Shown piece by piece: positions 16,862 through 26,401 of a stretch of DNA of 64,000 nucleotides. This DNA is from Ectobacillus funiculus. Lineage in GTDB: Bacteria; Bacillota; Bacilli; Bacillales; Bacillaceae_G. Positions within the stretch are counted from its first letter, which is position 1, and every line of letters starts with the position of its first letter. The notes under the pieces are model-generated. The model searched no databases, was not told where the DNA came from, and saw nothing but the letters and a program-made list of their open reading frames with translations. The DNA lies in NCBI RefSeq assembly GCF_042429435.1, contig NZ_JBHMAF010000120.1. One strand, 5' to 3'. Position numbers and translations under genes: made by a program.

Positions 16862-17330
16862 CTAACAAATTAATTGGTTACATTCAGTATGTGCATGGGA
16901 AAATTCGTAGGCTAACGTACTTGTGTAAAGCTCTTTTAACCGCTGAACCGCGTCAGTGGCTGTGTTGATGCCTTTCGGCGCATTCTCCCAAATTACAGAA
17001 GATGGTATCGCTTTCAAATCTTCTTCTGTCAGATCATACACTTCCTCTTTGTTCTTTTCTCCAAGCGGATTTATGGATGCGGCCAGATGCCCGTGAGCTC
17101 GAATATCTTCGAGCAGTTTCGCTGCCTGAAGTACTTTTTTCATATATACCATATTGTTAGAGATAACAGATACAGGCTCGATATCTCCTTTTATATGACT
17201 TGTCTCAAAAGATAGAGCTGATCCCCATGTAAGAAAAAACTCTGTCAATTCTGGATCAACATTCTCATCACAGTTCTCATGTCGCTCATATTGTTCCATC
17301 ACATAGCCAAGGTTTGGGCCATGAAAGTTT
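16862..17330 (-). pseudogene. odhA: N-terminal fragment of 2-oxoglutarate dehydrogenase E1
   Basis: About 150 residues match the start of OdhA/SucA: HGPNLGYVMEQYE (the first residues, reached by a one-base frame shift near the start), VDPELTEFFLTWG, LEDIRAHGHLAASINPL, IPSSVIWENAP and LYTSTLAYEFSH. The full protein is about 940 residues; everything after the first 16 percent is missing and the frame closes at 16862. Both the frameshift and the truncation argue for a dead fragment. An intact odhA is presumably elsewhere in the genome. Confidence 0.75.
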
Positions 17331-17583
17331 CGTCATGGACTTTTTTGGTTTTCCTGTATTCCCACTCACAATTCCTCCATGGTTTATACTTCTTCTACAT
17401 TGTTTTGTATACATTATTTAAAGCAGGAATTATCAATTGCTTAAGGCTAAGGATAATGCAATAAGTAAAATAAATAAAATGTTAAAAAATTATACGTACT
17501 TATAAAAAAGTTTTATATGATATAGATTTTTTGGGGAGAGAGTAATAGATTACCGGGATTGGGAAATACTGAAGATTCTCTAT

Positions 17584-17795
17584 ATGAACTGCCGGTTCTG
17601 GTACGAAAACTCCAAGAAACGGGATCATTGTTTTATAAAGAAGCGAGTTCGTTCTATGTTAGGATGGAAATCATTTCGTACAGCCACTTACATACTGATT
17701 GACATAGAAGCGATGCATATTATGATTAAAAAGAAGCAGATTCATCAAGGGGTGAAATCTGCCCAAAATCGAAAAGAATTCATTGCTAAACTGCT
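17584..17795 (+). mobile_element. IS6-family transposase C-terminal relic
   Basis: The frame encodes DHCFIKKRVRSMLGWKSFR, IDIEAMHIMIKKKQI and VKSAQNRKEFIAKL, the well-known C-terminal end of IS6-type transposases. It has no N-terminal catalytic part and is fused directly to the decayed gerB fragment. The orientation is opposite to the IS6 start at 16.4 kb. Confidence 0.65.
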
Positions 17796-17803
17796 GGCTT
17801 ATT

Positions 17804-18103
17804 TTAAATCACCTTTCTCAATATCTTGAACCGAAGAAAATAAACAGCTAATAATAACAGAGGCATAAACAGTCCCAAAGTTATAATAAAAGGAGTCCAA
17901 ATTTTGGTATCCCAATTCATCAGATACGTAGTATTAGGGTAGAGTATCTGAGAAAAAACGATTAGGATAATACCCATTGGAAAAAGAAGGACACGAGAAT
18001 CACTTAGTTTTAAGATTTGGGACAGACCTTCCACCCAAGACAAAAAAACGAATAACAACAGGATTCCAGTGACTGATGCCATTTTTTTATTCCCTTCAAT
18101 CAA
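17804..18103 (-). pseudogene. C-terminal fragment of a GerAB-family receptor subunit
   Basis: 99 codons cover the last three membrane segments of a GerAB protein (DSRVLLFPMGIILIVFSQIL and a PLLLLAVYFLRFK end). The first two thirds of the gene are absent, and the 3' end is cut by the IS6 relic. It overlaps the end of the gerC pseudogene by 8 bases, keeping the old operon order C then B. Confidence 0.65.
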
Positions 18104-19284
18104 TATCCTCTAGAATAGAGTTTGTTATTGTACCAATCTGCTTAATTTTGGCTTCAACATGAACCTGTACGGATAAATCAGGAAATGCCTTAGACCAAAT
18201 TCGTTCGAGTTTCTCCCACTCTTCCGGTTCATCCCGTTCGATTGTTGAACCAAAACCAAAGATATCAACTTTTAATTCTTCTTGAGCTTTTTGGATCGAC
18301 TGCTCTATTTTTCGTTTGATGTTTTGTTCAACCCGATTTTCTAATTCATGAATGGTTTTGCTTTTCGTAAGATCCAGGTCATTCGTTTCAATATCGGAGA
18401 TATTCCCAGTCACTCGTACTCCAATAACGACTTCTGGTTTTCCGTTTCTTACTTTGCTGTGGATGGTTTTCTTCGCTTCAATAATCTCAATACCAACCCG
18501 CCCTTTCTTATAAGCGACGTCTTCAATGGTACTTTTTACTTTTCCCTGCGTATAGTTATATCCTTGGCTTTGATCCTCCTATCAGTTTATCTTTGTTAAA
18601 AACAGCCAAGCCCGTATAGATGAGCTTAACAGGCACATCAATCCTCTCTACAGATTCTTGTAGATTCCCTTTTTCTCGTTCTCCCTGAATGCGGATTCCT
18701 GTTACTACCGGCGCTTTTTTTCCTTTACTGGTTACACTTTTAATTAAATCAGCCAATGTAATCGTTCCCGCAGCAGCCCATTCCTTTTCGGATGTTCGAG
18801 GCTTTGTGAAAATCTGCTGCGCAGGGATTTTTTCAATAGGAGTCATTACTTTTAATACACTCTCCGCTCTTTTTCCTTTGCTGACTATAATATAGAAATC
18901 AGGTCGAAATTCCGGGTTTCTACTAATAAAGTCTAGGACTTTCGCTATCCCTTTTGTAGCTAAATCCTCTCCAATAACGACCATCCTTAGATGAGCAAAA
19001 TAAATTTTCCGAGGAGACTCCGTCGTCAATCTTCTTATTGCCTCAAACATAGTCGTTCCAGTTGCTTTAAAAGTATTGACTGGTGAACGCCCCCCTCCTC
19101 CAGTTTTTGGACTTATTTCACTAGGATTTACAAGCTGGACAGTTACTTTATATTTTTTTCCAACACTGTCGATCCCCATTCCCATCGCAATTCCGAGTTC
19201 ATTTAATTCCCTTTTATTTGTACAACCTGTAATACATGTCAATAATAAAACCATAATAAATAGGAGCCAAGCTTTTCCCCGCAT
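18096..19284 (-). pseudogene. Frameshifted GerAC-family lipoprotein
   Basis: The original start is the ATG at 19284 (AAGGTGG upstream), with signal peptide and lipobox ITGC followed by TNKRELNELG. The first frame runs to about residue 240 (AVFNKDKLIGG) and then hits a stop. The GerAC match resumes in another frame with QGYNYTQGKVKSTIEDV and ends with DIFGFG and the normal C-terminus. One small deletion near 18575-18585 explains the shift. With the neighbouring gerB fragment it marks a dead second germinant receptor locus, whose A gene is missing and replaced by an IS1182 relic. Confidence 0.75.
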
Positions 19285-19348
19285 AAAACCACCTTCTTCA
19301 CGATTTCCTTGGCTTTGTTTCGTCATGTCGTGAAACGGATCGAACAGG

Positions 19349-19790
19349 ATGGGCTATATCTCGCACGATATTTGGATTGCTGATGAGACAGAGCTGAAGG
19401 CAAATGCAAATAAACGTAAAAGATATGTCGTTGTACAAGAAGTAAAACAAGAAGAAGATGCGTATACACTAGAAAAGGTCAATCAAAAGAGAATGGCGTA
19501 TCACAAAAAGGCACTCTCTTCAAAGCCAGGAAAGGTTGTCATTAAGGAAACCATCCAAAGCCTGACAGACCCCGATGCGGGTCTTTCCGTAAAACACGAC
19601 AAGTTTGCCCGCTACCATGGAGTTCAGAAAGTCACAATCCAAGTTTTGATGACCGCTATATCACAAAACTTGAAAAAGTGGGCCAGATTGCGTTTCACTG
19701 CGCGAATCCAGCATAGATTTAAGTTACCAAAAAAGAAAAAAAGATAGTCCATAAAAAGGCTGCTTGTTTACGTAAGATTCGATATAGGAA
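19349..19790 (+). pseudogene. IS1182-type transposase relic
   Basis: The frame to 19747 encodes IADETELKANANKRKRY, EKVNQKRMAYHKKAL, IQSLTDPDAGLSVKHDKFAR and a C-terminal VTIQVLMTAISQNLKKWARL, pieces of an IS1182-family transposase joined by internal deletions. GTTTACGTAAGAT at about 19768-19780 recurs near 33.98 kb and may be the element's end. The enzyme is not functional. Confidence 0.65.
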
Positions 19791-19888
19791 GTCAAAAACT
19801 TTTATGTTAAACCATAAAATTGATAAATTAAATTGACACTTTATTGGAATAGGAAAAGCAATCCTTCGTTATTGCAGCATTGCGCTCA

Positions 19889-20349
19889 TTAGTTTGCTTT
19901 TTCAATTTTGTATATCCACTTATAATAAACCCATAAAATAATAAATAAAAATGGGTCAAGAATAGCTGAATAAGAAAATTCCCACCAACCGTAATGGAAA
20001 TATCCCCAAGGTTGAGGTAGCAATGTTAATGATTCATAAATCAAGATAAACGCTATCCAAAAAGCAAAATAACGAATTTTTTTATGCAAGAAGCGTTGAA
20101 AGGATACCAATTCAAAAATATTACATTCACTGGTGGAATAAGTAATGTATATACTATTATGTTTGTCCAATCAATTCCTTTCCAAAAATACCAGTACCCA
20201 TTTGTTTTTTCATCGATAAATATATCAAAAATGATCTCCAATATCATTGTAAATTGCCAAATGTGTACTATTTGATTCTTAGTAAGATGTTTGTTCATTT
20301 TATAGACAACAGAATTGAAAAGCATGATAGAGATAACAAATAATACCAT
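19889..20349 (-). pseudogene. Frameshifted small membrane protein (CBO0543-like)
   Basis: Two overlapping frames together give about 150 residues with four to five membrane helices. The first part ends LLIPPVNVIFLNWYPF, and the second continues QRFLHKKIRYFAFW and ends GWWEFSYSAILDPFLF with a basic tail. This is the pattern of the CBO0543 family of unknown function. Loss of one T in a TTTT run near 20098-20103 would account for the break. It could also be a sequencing error, in which case the gene is intact. Confidence 0.55.
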
Positions 20350-20498
20350 AATCTGAAATTCCTCTTATTTATAAGGATTTTTATATAATTACATCATAAT
20401 TTCCCCTTTAAATTAGAAATGATTCTTTTCTTCTTGTTACACTAAACTGTTTCTTTAATTGAACAAAAAACTATGTATATTCTGCAGGTGTGAAGTTA

Positions 20499-20593
20499 AC
20501 GTAATCCCCCATTATCGGAAGTCAATGTATTTAGGAGACTACAAAAAACCCTTCAGTTAAATGATCTGAAGGGCTGTTGTGTTCACATAATCA
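20499..20593 (-). repeat. Dispersed hairpin repeat, copy 2 (terminator of cotQ-like gene)
   Basis: Conserved blocks CAATGTATTTAGGAGACTAC, CCCTTCAG (20549-20556), CTGAAGGG (20566-20573) and GTGTTCACATAAT. Read on the minus strand the stem is followed by TTTTTTG, so it is a good intrinsic terminator about 100 bases after the cotQ-like stop. Confidence 0.65.
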
Positions 20594-20690
20594 GAGAAAG
20601 CGGAAGTAAATATACTCTAGTAGATATGTAAGGGCCAAATAATCCTCGTCTGTCAACTGAACACAGATGAAGATAGGATTAATATATTAT

Positions 20691-22040
20691 TTAGATAAAC
20701 CGGGCGGGCGGAATACTCTGTGGGAAACTGAAGACGTTCTTCGGGTCGTATTTGGCCTTCACTCGAGTCAGTCGGTCGAAATTGCTACCATAATAAGCTG
20801 CGGGCCAGTTCTTGATTGAGAGATCTGGTGTATTGACGTAAACTCCCTTGGTAAAGGGGATCATCTCCCTGCGGAAATCTTCCACCCAACGAATACCTGG
20901 TGCAGCTCCTTCTGGCCTGCTCCAAGTAGCAAACAGTGTCATGTTCGACAGAGCCTTGCGGTAGAAGTAGGCCGTAGCTCGATTCGGTATTTTGGCAACT
21001 GCCCCGTTTAATCCATGAAATAAAACGGAGGTCGTATTATTAAGTGGCGACTCGTTGATAAATCGTTCGATGGTATTGAGGGCCTTTTCAGGTAACAAGT
21101 CATAAACATACGGTCCCACACTCTTGAAAGGTAAAGGAGTTGAAGGGTTGCGAGCATATACGAGAGGTGCAACCTCAACCCAAGGCATATCTTCTATGGT
21201 CACTGTCAATGGAGAACCAGCTCGAAGTAACGGTTCCAATAACCTTCGCAATTCTCTTGATGAGCCAAGAAAGACTCCTTGCATTAATAGATTGGGTTCC
21301 ACTCCTTTAGACATAAAAAGGGTAGTTGTAAGCCGATTGTCTGCGTCAGGGAGTGTATAGTCTTGCCATACCCGGAGCACAGATTTCAGATCCTGTAAAT
21401 CCCAGCTTATTTCAGCAAATCCGACAGTCTCAATATGGTGTGTGCGGAAGCGAAAGGAAGTACAGATGCCGAAATTTCCGCCCCCGCCTCCACGCGATGC
21501 CCAAAACAGATCGGAATGGTTGTTAGCATTAGCACGGATTACACGACCATTTGCACTAACCATTTCAAGTTCGAGTAAGTGATCTTGTGTAAGCCCCCAT
21601 GTTCTGGATAAAATACTATGTCCGCCACCCAAAGTAAGACCTGCTATGGCTGGGGTAGCGCATATGCCTGTTGGTACAACGAATCCTTTAGATCCAAGTG
21701 TCTCGGTTAAAGCAACGTTCCTCCAACCAGTTCCCAACGTAGCAATACCACTCTCGTAATCTATTTCCAACTGTGTCATTTCGCTAACATCAATAACAAT
21801 CCCAGCGTTGACGACCGACAAACCCTCGTAGTTATGACGGCCAGAGCGCATACGGATTGGCACTTTTCTATTTAACGCCCAGCGTACAGCGTTGACTACG
21901 TCCTGCGTTTCCTGGGCGAAGACTATAACTAGGGGATACTTGTCAAAGAATGTGTTGAACTCCTTACGGGCCGAATCGTATTGCGGATCCCCTGGTATTA
22001 CTATACGTCCTGTTAGTTCGGGTTCCTTACCATAATCCAT
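20691..22040 (-). CDS. cotQ: FAD-linked oxidase, CotQ-like spore coat protein
   Basis: A 449-residue berberine-bridge-type flavoprotein, matching from memory the size of B. subtilis CotQ/YvdP (about 447). The FAD-binding half has RSGRHNYEGLS, whose histidine can hold FAD, and TGICATPAIAGLTLGGGHS, whose cysteine can form the second covalent bond. The C-terminus YDPKNVFSFPQSIPP is the usual BBE ending. I place the start at the ATG at 22040, which has AAGGAGG 9 bases upstream; the open frame extends 27 codons further without a site. Its neighbours are ferritin-like and spore-type genes and it ends in a repeat-type terminator, in line with a coat oxidoreductase. The substrate is unknown. Confidence 0.75.
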   Translation of the reverse strand: MDYGKEPELTGRIVIPGDPQYDSARKEFNTFFDKYPLVIVFAQETQDVVNAVRWALNRKVPIRMRSGRHNYEGLSVVNAGIVIDVSEMTQLEIDYESGIATLGTGWRNVALTETLGSKGFVVPTGICATPAIAGLTLGGGHSILSRTWGLTQDHLLELEMVSANGRVIRANANNHSDLFWASRGGGGGNFGICTSFRFRTHHIETVGFAEISWDLQDLKSVLRVWQDYTLPDADNRLTTTLFMSKGVEPNLLMQGVFLGSSRELRRLLEPLLRAGSPLTVTIEDMPWVEVAPLVYARNPSTPLPFKSVGPYVYDLLPEKALNTIERFINESPLNNTTSVLFHGLNGAVAKIPNRATAYFYRKALSNMTLFATWSRPEGAAPGIRWVEDFRREMIPFTKGVYVNTPDLSIKNWPAAYYGSNFDRLTRVKAKYDPKNVFSFPQSIPPARFI

Positions 22041-22224
22041 ATGAACATTCCTCCTTACTTCCATTTCATCACTTGATAGTATGAAATAAAATCCGGAATT
22101 ATTAGTGGTTATCACATACAATCGCTTTTCATTTAATAAAATATATTTTATGAAATGAATGTTTTTTGTTTATATGCTTGTCCGACAAAATCCTTAATGT
22201 ATATCGTATTCACGTCAAGTTTAC

Positions 22225-22315
22225 ATAATAAACTATTGTCGGAATTCGATGTATCTAGGATTATACAAAAAATACTCTCCAGCTAAGCTATCTGGAGAAT
22301 ATTCGTGTTCACATA
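22225..22315 (-). repeat. Dispersed hairpin repeat, copy 3 (downstream of DUF1259 gene)
   Basis: The GATGTATCTAGGATTATAC and GTGTTCACATAAT blocks are conserved. The stem is TCTCCAG (22276-22282) with CTGGAGA (22292-22298): different bases from copy 2, still paired. It lies 42 bases after the DUF1259 gene's stop. Confidence 0.6.
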
Positions 22316-22356
22316 ATTAACGATATAGAAAGTGAATAAATATGATTTACTTAACA

Positions 22357-22773
22357 TTAACTCCCGTTATCAGTAATTGGATAACTACTTAAAACTGAAA
22401 AAGAATTTGCCAATTTTTTCGCAAAATTTAATGGTGGTTCAACAGATTGGATATGAATATACATAATCAATGGTTTCATATATAACCAATGATTATGTAA
22501 GGCACTAACAATAATCCCTTGTTGAACAATTGATTGCATAAATAAAGGAATTTCTTCTTGTAAAATAGCGATTTCTCCAAAGTTCAACGCATTGCCATTT
22601 TGATCTAACGATTCAAAAGATATCCCAACCGGTATCACAGAGATGCTTGGTCGTCCTTGAACAAACACTTTGATATTACGACGCAAAGATACAGAACAAA
22701 CACCCTGATTTATGTTGCTTTTCCCATTAAGAATTCTAGCAAATTGTTCACAAAGGAAGTTAAGGTTGTTCAT
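22357..22773 (-). CDS. DUF1259-domain protein
   Basis: A 138-residue cytoplasmic protein with the DUF1259 (LppY/LpqO-like) pattern: VQGRPSISVIPVGISFES, a FGEIAILQEEI segment, ALHNHWLYMKPLIMYIHIQS and FAKKLANSF. AAAGGAG lies before the ATG. The biochemical role is unknown. The HNHW and YIHI histidines could bind a metal. It sits between the cotQ-like gene and two ferritin-like genes on the same strand, each separately terminated. Confidence 0.75.
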   Translation of the reverse strand: MNNLNFLCEQFARILNGKSNINQGVCSVSLRRNIKVFVQGRPSISVIPVGISFESLDQNGNALNFGEIAILQEEIPLFMQSIVQQGIIVSALHNHWLYMKPLIMYIHIQSVEPPLNFAKKLANSFSVLSSYPITDNGS

Positions 22774-22969
22774 AAATTTGATGCTCCTTTCTCACTATAA
22801 TAAGGTGCTGTACTGCCTAGATTATTGATCTATGTATCTACAGATAAGGTATATATGATTACTTGTATCAATATATGATATAAGCATATTTGGCATGCAA
22901 ATATATAGAATAGAGCGAGAATCAAAGGAATAACGATGTATAGATGTATACTCCATTCATGTGAGATTG

Positions 22970-23049
22970 ACATAACTCATCATTATCTGGAGTCAATGTA
23001 TTTAGGATTCTATAAAAAATCCATTCAATACAAAACTGAATGGATTTTT
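22970..23049 (-). repeat. Dispersed hairpin repeat, copy 4 (downstream of ferritin-like gene)
   Basis: CAATGTATTTAGGATTCTAT is kept. The stem is a perfect 13 bp (23015-23027 with 23037-23049) built on ATCCATTCA/TGAATGGAT, again a different sequence with pairing kept. It lies 21 bases after the stop of the next gene and has a T-run on the minus strand. Confidence 0.65.
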
Positions 23050-23070
23050 TATGCCTGCATAATGAGGGTG

Positions 23071-23514
23071 TTATCTTTCAAAAAGTTTGGTGTAAAAGTA
23101 CAGAAACCATACAGCATGATTCTGTTCATCTGTTGCAGCTCGACGAAACTGTTTTTTTATGTAAGAATCCTGTGCTTTATCGGCAATATCTAGATAAAAA
23201 TCAACAGTCTTTTGTTCATCTTCTATAGCGGACTCTAATCCGTCCTTATAAATTTTTGGACATGTTTCGGTGATTTGTGGTGTTGGCTGTTTTCCTGTTA
23301 GACTCATATAGATAGCTGAAAAAATATTGTAGTGTTTGATTTCATCTTCTCGAATTTCAAGAATTTGTTCTTTTTCTTTTTCTGTGGAAGCCATTTCAGC
23401 TAATTGAGCGTAACAGGCAATTGCACTGTATTCTCCATTTATAGCTTTAGTAATATCACTCACTAAATGAATATCAGCTGGGATACGATTGTATGAATAG
23501 AACTGAGGGTACAT
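23071..23514 (-). CDS. Ferritin-like (rubrerythrin-type) protein, possibly spore-associated
   Basis: A 147-residue four-helix protein with two ExxH-type iron motifs: NGEYSAIACYAQLA ... EIREDEIKHYNIFSAIY in the first half and IEDEQKTVDFYLDIA ... AATDEQNHAVWFLYFY in the second. It therefore looks like a di-iron ferritin-like protein, similar in style to the spore protein YhjR. The N-terminus YPQFYSYNRIP is tyrosine-rich, as in coat proteins. AAGGAGAG precedes the ATG. Iron binding or peroxide protection is inferred. Confidence 0.7.
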   Translation of the reverse strand: MYPQFYSYNRIPADIHLVSDITKAINGEYSAIACYAQLAEMASTEKEKEQILEIREDEIKHYNIFSAIYMSLTGKQPTPQITETCPKIYKDGLESAIEDEQKTVDFYLDIADKAQDSYIKKQFRRAATDEQNHAVWFLYFYTKLFER

Positions 23515-23579
23515 TTACACACTCTCCTTTCTTATTAGACAAAGACCGCATTTATAGAAATTGATTATATTTAAACATT

Positions 23580-24107
23580 TTAACCAGCTGCAGGGGCTGT
23601 CCCACTGGTAGCGGTAGGTTTTCTTTGACCCAATTCTTGATCTAAAATTAAAAGGGCTGCAGGGTTATTTTCAGCTAATTTTAATCGATCAACAATTGTT
23701 TGAGATTGAGCTTCTTCGTCGACTTGTTCTTTGAGAAATTCTTGTATGATAACCAAAGTTTGTTGATCGTTAACTTGATTTACATAGTCGTATGCTTGCC
23801 GATAAGAATTTGTTACGAATTGTTCGTGCTCTAATACCTTTTGAAATGTTTCTAATGGGGTTCCGTACTCACTTGGCTGAGCTGATAAGGGTTTTAGTTC
23901 GACTATTCCACCGCGATCAACTAGATAGTCCATAAGCTTTAACATATGGGTTCTTTCTTCCTCTGACTGTAACCTGAACCATGTCCCCATTCCTCTTAGA
24001 TTCAACTTGTTCATGTAGTTTGACATGGCTAAATACAATGTTGATGACACGTGTTCAATTTGAATTAAATTGTTAATTAGTTGCTGAATTTGCTCATTAA
24101 TCATCAT
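23580..24107 (-). CDS. Ferritin
   Basis: About 175 residues. Ferritin helices carry the ferroxidase ligands: E in LIQIEHVSSTLYLAM, E-x-x-H in SEEERTHMLKLMDYL and E in VLEHEQFVTNSYRQAYDYV, with FLKEQVDEEAQSQTIVDRL for the fourth helix. It stores iron as a 24-mer. The tail GQRKPTATSGTAPAAG is longer than in typical bacterial ferritins and may mark targeting. The ATG at 24107 has GGGAG 5 bases upstream. It lies 65 bases upstream of the other ferritin-like gene in the same direction. Confidence 0.85.
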   Translation of the reverse strand: MMINEQIQQLINNLIQIEHVSSTLYLAMSNYMNKLNLRGMGTWFRLQSEEERTHMLKLMDYLVDRGGIVELKPLSAQPSEYGTPLETFQKVLEHEQFVTNSYRQAYDYVNQVNDQQTLVIIQEFLKEQVDEEAQSQTIVDRLKLAENNPAALLILDQELGQRKPTATSGTAPAAG

Positions 24108-24277
24108 TTTCACTCCCTAATCATAATTACTCCATAAGTATTAATACTCGTCCATGAACTCTTATATGAGTAATTTACAAAATTCTTATTGGTGCCCTGA
24201 TAGCAAAACATAGCTATTATACGCTAATATAGTTTTTGGAAAAGTAAACTTTGTTGTTCCTACATTAAGAAACGAAA

Positions 24278-24299
24278 AACCAGCCCCTATGAGCTGGTT
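24278..24299 (-). terminator. Intrinsic terminator
   Basis: AACCAGC (24278-24284) pairs with GCTGGTT (24293-24299), with TTTTT following on the minus strand. It lies 114 bases after the stop of the membrane-protein gene that follows it on the map. Confidence 0.7.
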
Positions 24300-24412
24300 G
24301 ACATAAAATTCTTTAGAGGAAGTTAACTTTTATACAGGGTAAGAAAAAACCTAAATTATATGATTATGGGGCACATAACAAAAAGAATTACCCAGTAGAG
24401 ATAACCATTCTT

Positions 24413-25009
24413 TCAGGCAAATGTAGCATGTAACATGAATAAAATTAGAAAAATGATTGCAATTTTGAAATGCCACTTCTTATCTTGCTTTTTATATCGT
24501 TTCAAACCCATAAACATCAAAAGAAATAAAACAAAAATAGTTATGATCCCTGAAAGATAAGTGAAATTCCATTCAAACCCCTTCAATATCGCCATATAAC
24601 CATGTAATAAAACGAAACCTGTAGATAGGATAGCAAGTGGTACATGCCATTCTCTAACTAGTTTTCCTATAAACTGCAATAGAGCTTTTAATTCAAAGGT
24701 CCCCAATGTTATCTGTTTGAGAGGTTTCCATTTTAACAATAAAAAGACAGGGTATATTGATAAAGTAGCAAAGAAACCAATTCGTGCAATAGATCCCATC
24801 TCTCTAAAGTTTTCTTTATAAGTACGAATATCTTCTGTTAGCCATTGCTTATAAAAGTAGGAGATAAATAAAAGACCTATCACAAACAGAGTAGCAACAA
24901 TGCTAAATGTAATCATAACTCTTTTTCGTTCTTTTGGATTTTTTATATACTTTGCTAAAAAAGATTCTTGTTTTATCGATGATTTTGGCTGTTTTAGTGT
25001 ATTATTCAT
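24413..25009 (-). CDS. Heme-type membrane protein, ferric-reductase-like
   Basis: About 198 residues with five predicted membrane helices after a basic N-terminus. Histidines are placed inside helices (REWHVPLAILSTGFVLLHGY and KKWHFKIAIIFLILFMLHA), the arrangement used to hold two hemes in ferric-reductase and cytochrome-b-like domains. It carries no FAD or NADPH domain, so it would need a partner. It lies just downstream of the FMN-binding/ApbE/RnfD-type operon and may take part in the same trans-membrane electron flow; that link is inferred from position. The ATG at 25009 has AAGGA 8 bases upstream. Confidence 0.6.
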   Translation of the reverse strand: MNNTLKQPKSSIKQESFLAKYIKNPKERKRVMITFSIVATLFVIGLLFISYFYKQWLTEDIRTYKENFREMGSIARIGFFATLSIYPVFLLLKWKPLKQITLGTFELKALLQFIGKLVREWHVPLAILSTGFVLLHGYMAILKGFEWNFTYLSGIITIFVLFLLMFMGLKRYKKQDKKWHFKIAIIFLILFMLHATFA

Positions 25010-25573
25010 CTTCTTCATCCTTCATTTTCTAATTTATAGCTTTCTTGATTATACAAAGTTATTGTGAATTTAGTGTAAATTTCTCAAGTGTATTTTATAC
25101 TGTATACTCTAATACATGTCACATATACATAACATCTCATTATCGAAAGTGGATTCCCTCGGACATCCGCGCCAATACTGGTTTTTTCACAATCTCCAAA
25201 GTTATCGAGTATGCAGGATTTTATACAATGCCCAAACGGTGCAGGTTTTGGACTCCCTATCCTTTGACAAGTCTCCCTACTTTTTGCATAAAATCATACA
25301 TATTTTTTGAACATACTTTATTCATGACAAAGATATACTAACAGGGAAATGGACAACAACTCCCTAACCCGTCTTCGTTCACTTCTCTTGAAACCAACAG
25401 AAGCCCTTTTCTCCAGTCGAGAAGAGTGTTTTTATTTGTCTTAAAACACGGATATTGTCTACTAATACATCTTTCTACAGTGGAATAATTCTTTAAAAAC
25501 TCATTTGCAATAAAGTTTTTTGGAATAAATTAAACCCCGGCGATTGGCAGGATTATATATTTGTTAACTCCTA
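25010..25573. other. Intergenic region with one terminator-like hairpin
   Basis: No gene was seen. CTTTTCTC (25406-25413) pairs with GAGAAGAG (25419-25426) and is followed by TGTTTTTATTT on the plus strand, a good terminator shape but with no plus-strand gene ending before it. A deleted gene is possible. Confidence 0.4.
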
Positions 25574-26401
25574 TCAAGAACCAGACCTGATGGTTCTTGT
25601 TATACCTGTACGATTGACAGTTCTCTTTGAAGTTGAACGTTTTTTTAAATAGGTAAAAAGATTTCCAAAACATAAACCGATAAACAAATAGATTAGTCCA
25701 CCAACTGCTGCGTAGATGATTGTTCCTGTCACTGCTGTCAAGAAACCAAATATCACTTGCTCTTTGTCTTTAGCCGGTGATGTCGGTGGATCAGTAAGCA
25801 TAAAAAATCCAAAGAAGATAGTAGCATTGATAAATGGTGGCCTAAGTGCATCAACTGCATCTCCAATATGGAAATGTCCCATTAGTGCCAATAGTACAAA
25901 AGAAGTCCCTAAAAATGTAAAAACCTGAGGGAACTTATGGATTCTGTTCACGATGATGTATCCTCCCACTAAAAGAAAGATAATTGTCCATACTGAAAGG
26001 TCTCCAAATGCCCCCCACCAGCTTTGTCCCGTTTTTAAAAAAAGGACAGATAAAAGTAAACCAAATGCCGCCGGATTAAAGATTGGTTTTTTCTTATAAA
26101 CAAGCAGATGCTTTGATAAAATTGCAAGTATAGTAGTGATTGTAATTATGCCTATAGGAGTCGTAGAACTTAAAATAAGGCCAATGATTAAACCTGTAAT
26201 AACAGCACCGTCTGGCATTGTCCATTTTCTTTTTCCGAGAATATTAAAAATAATGTCAATGCTGACAGCAACAATAACTGCTACAATGGCATTTTTTATT
26301 CCTAATATATTTTTATAACCAATTGACGCAATAAAAAGATATGCTAACAAGGTAATCGCAACATATCCCTTAGGTGTTTTAATCCATTTTTTTATTGTCA
26401 T
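25574..26401 (-). CDS. RnfD/NqrB-family membrane protein
   Basis: About 275 residues with eight or more membrane helices and the family motifs DGAVITGLIIGLIL, IFNPAAFGLLLSVLF and FFMLTDPPTSP. RnfD and NqrB are flavin-carrying subunits of ion-pumping electron-transfer complexes. I see no S-G-A-T site in this copy, so covalent FMN is doubtful here. The start ATG at 26401 has GGAGGAA upstream and lies within the end of apbE (23-base overlap), so it is translationally coupled to it. No other Rnf/Nqr subunits are present, which suggests a stand-alone flavin electron-transfer module rather than a pump. Confidence 0.78.
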   Translation of the reverse strand: MTIKKWIKTPKGYVAITLLAYLFIASIGYKNILGIKNAIVAVIVAVSIDIIFNILGKRKWTMPDGAVITGLIIGLILSSTTPIGIITITTILAILSKHLLVYKKKPIFNPAAFGLLLSVLFLKTGQSWWGAFGDLSVWTIIFLLVGGYIIVNRIHKFPQVFTFLGTSFVLLALMGHFHIGDAVDALRPPFINATIFFGFFMLTDPPTSPAKDKEQVIFGFLTAVTGTIIYAAVGGLIYLFIGLCFGNLFTYLKKRSTSKRTVNRTGITRTIRSGS

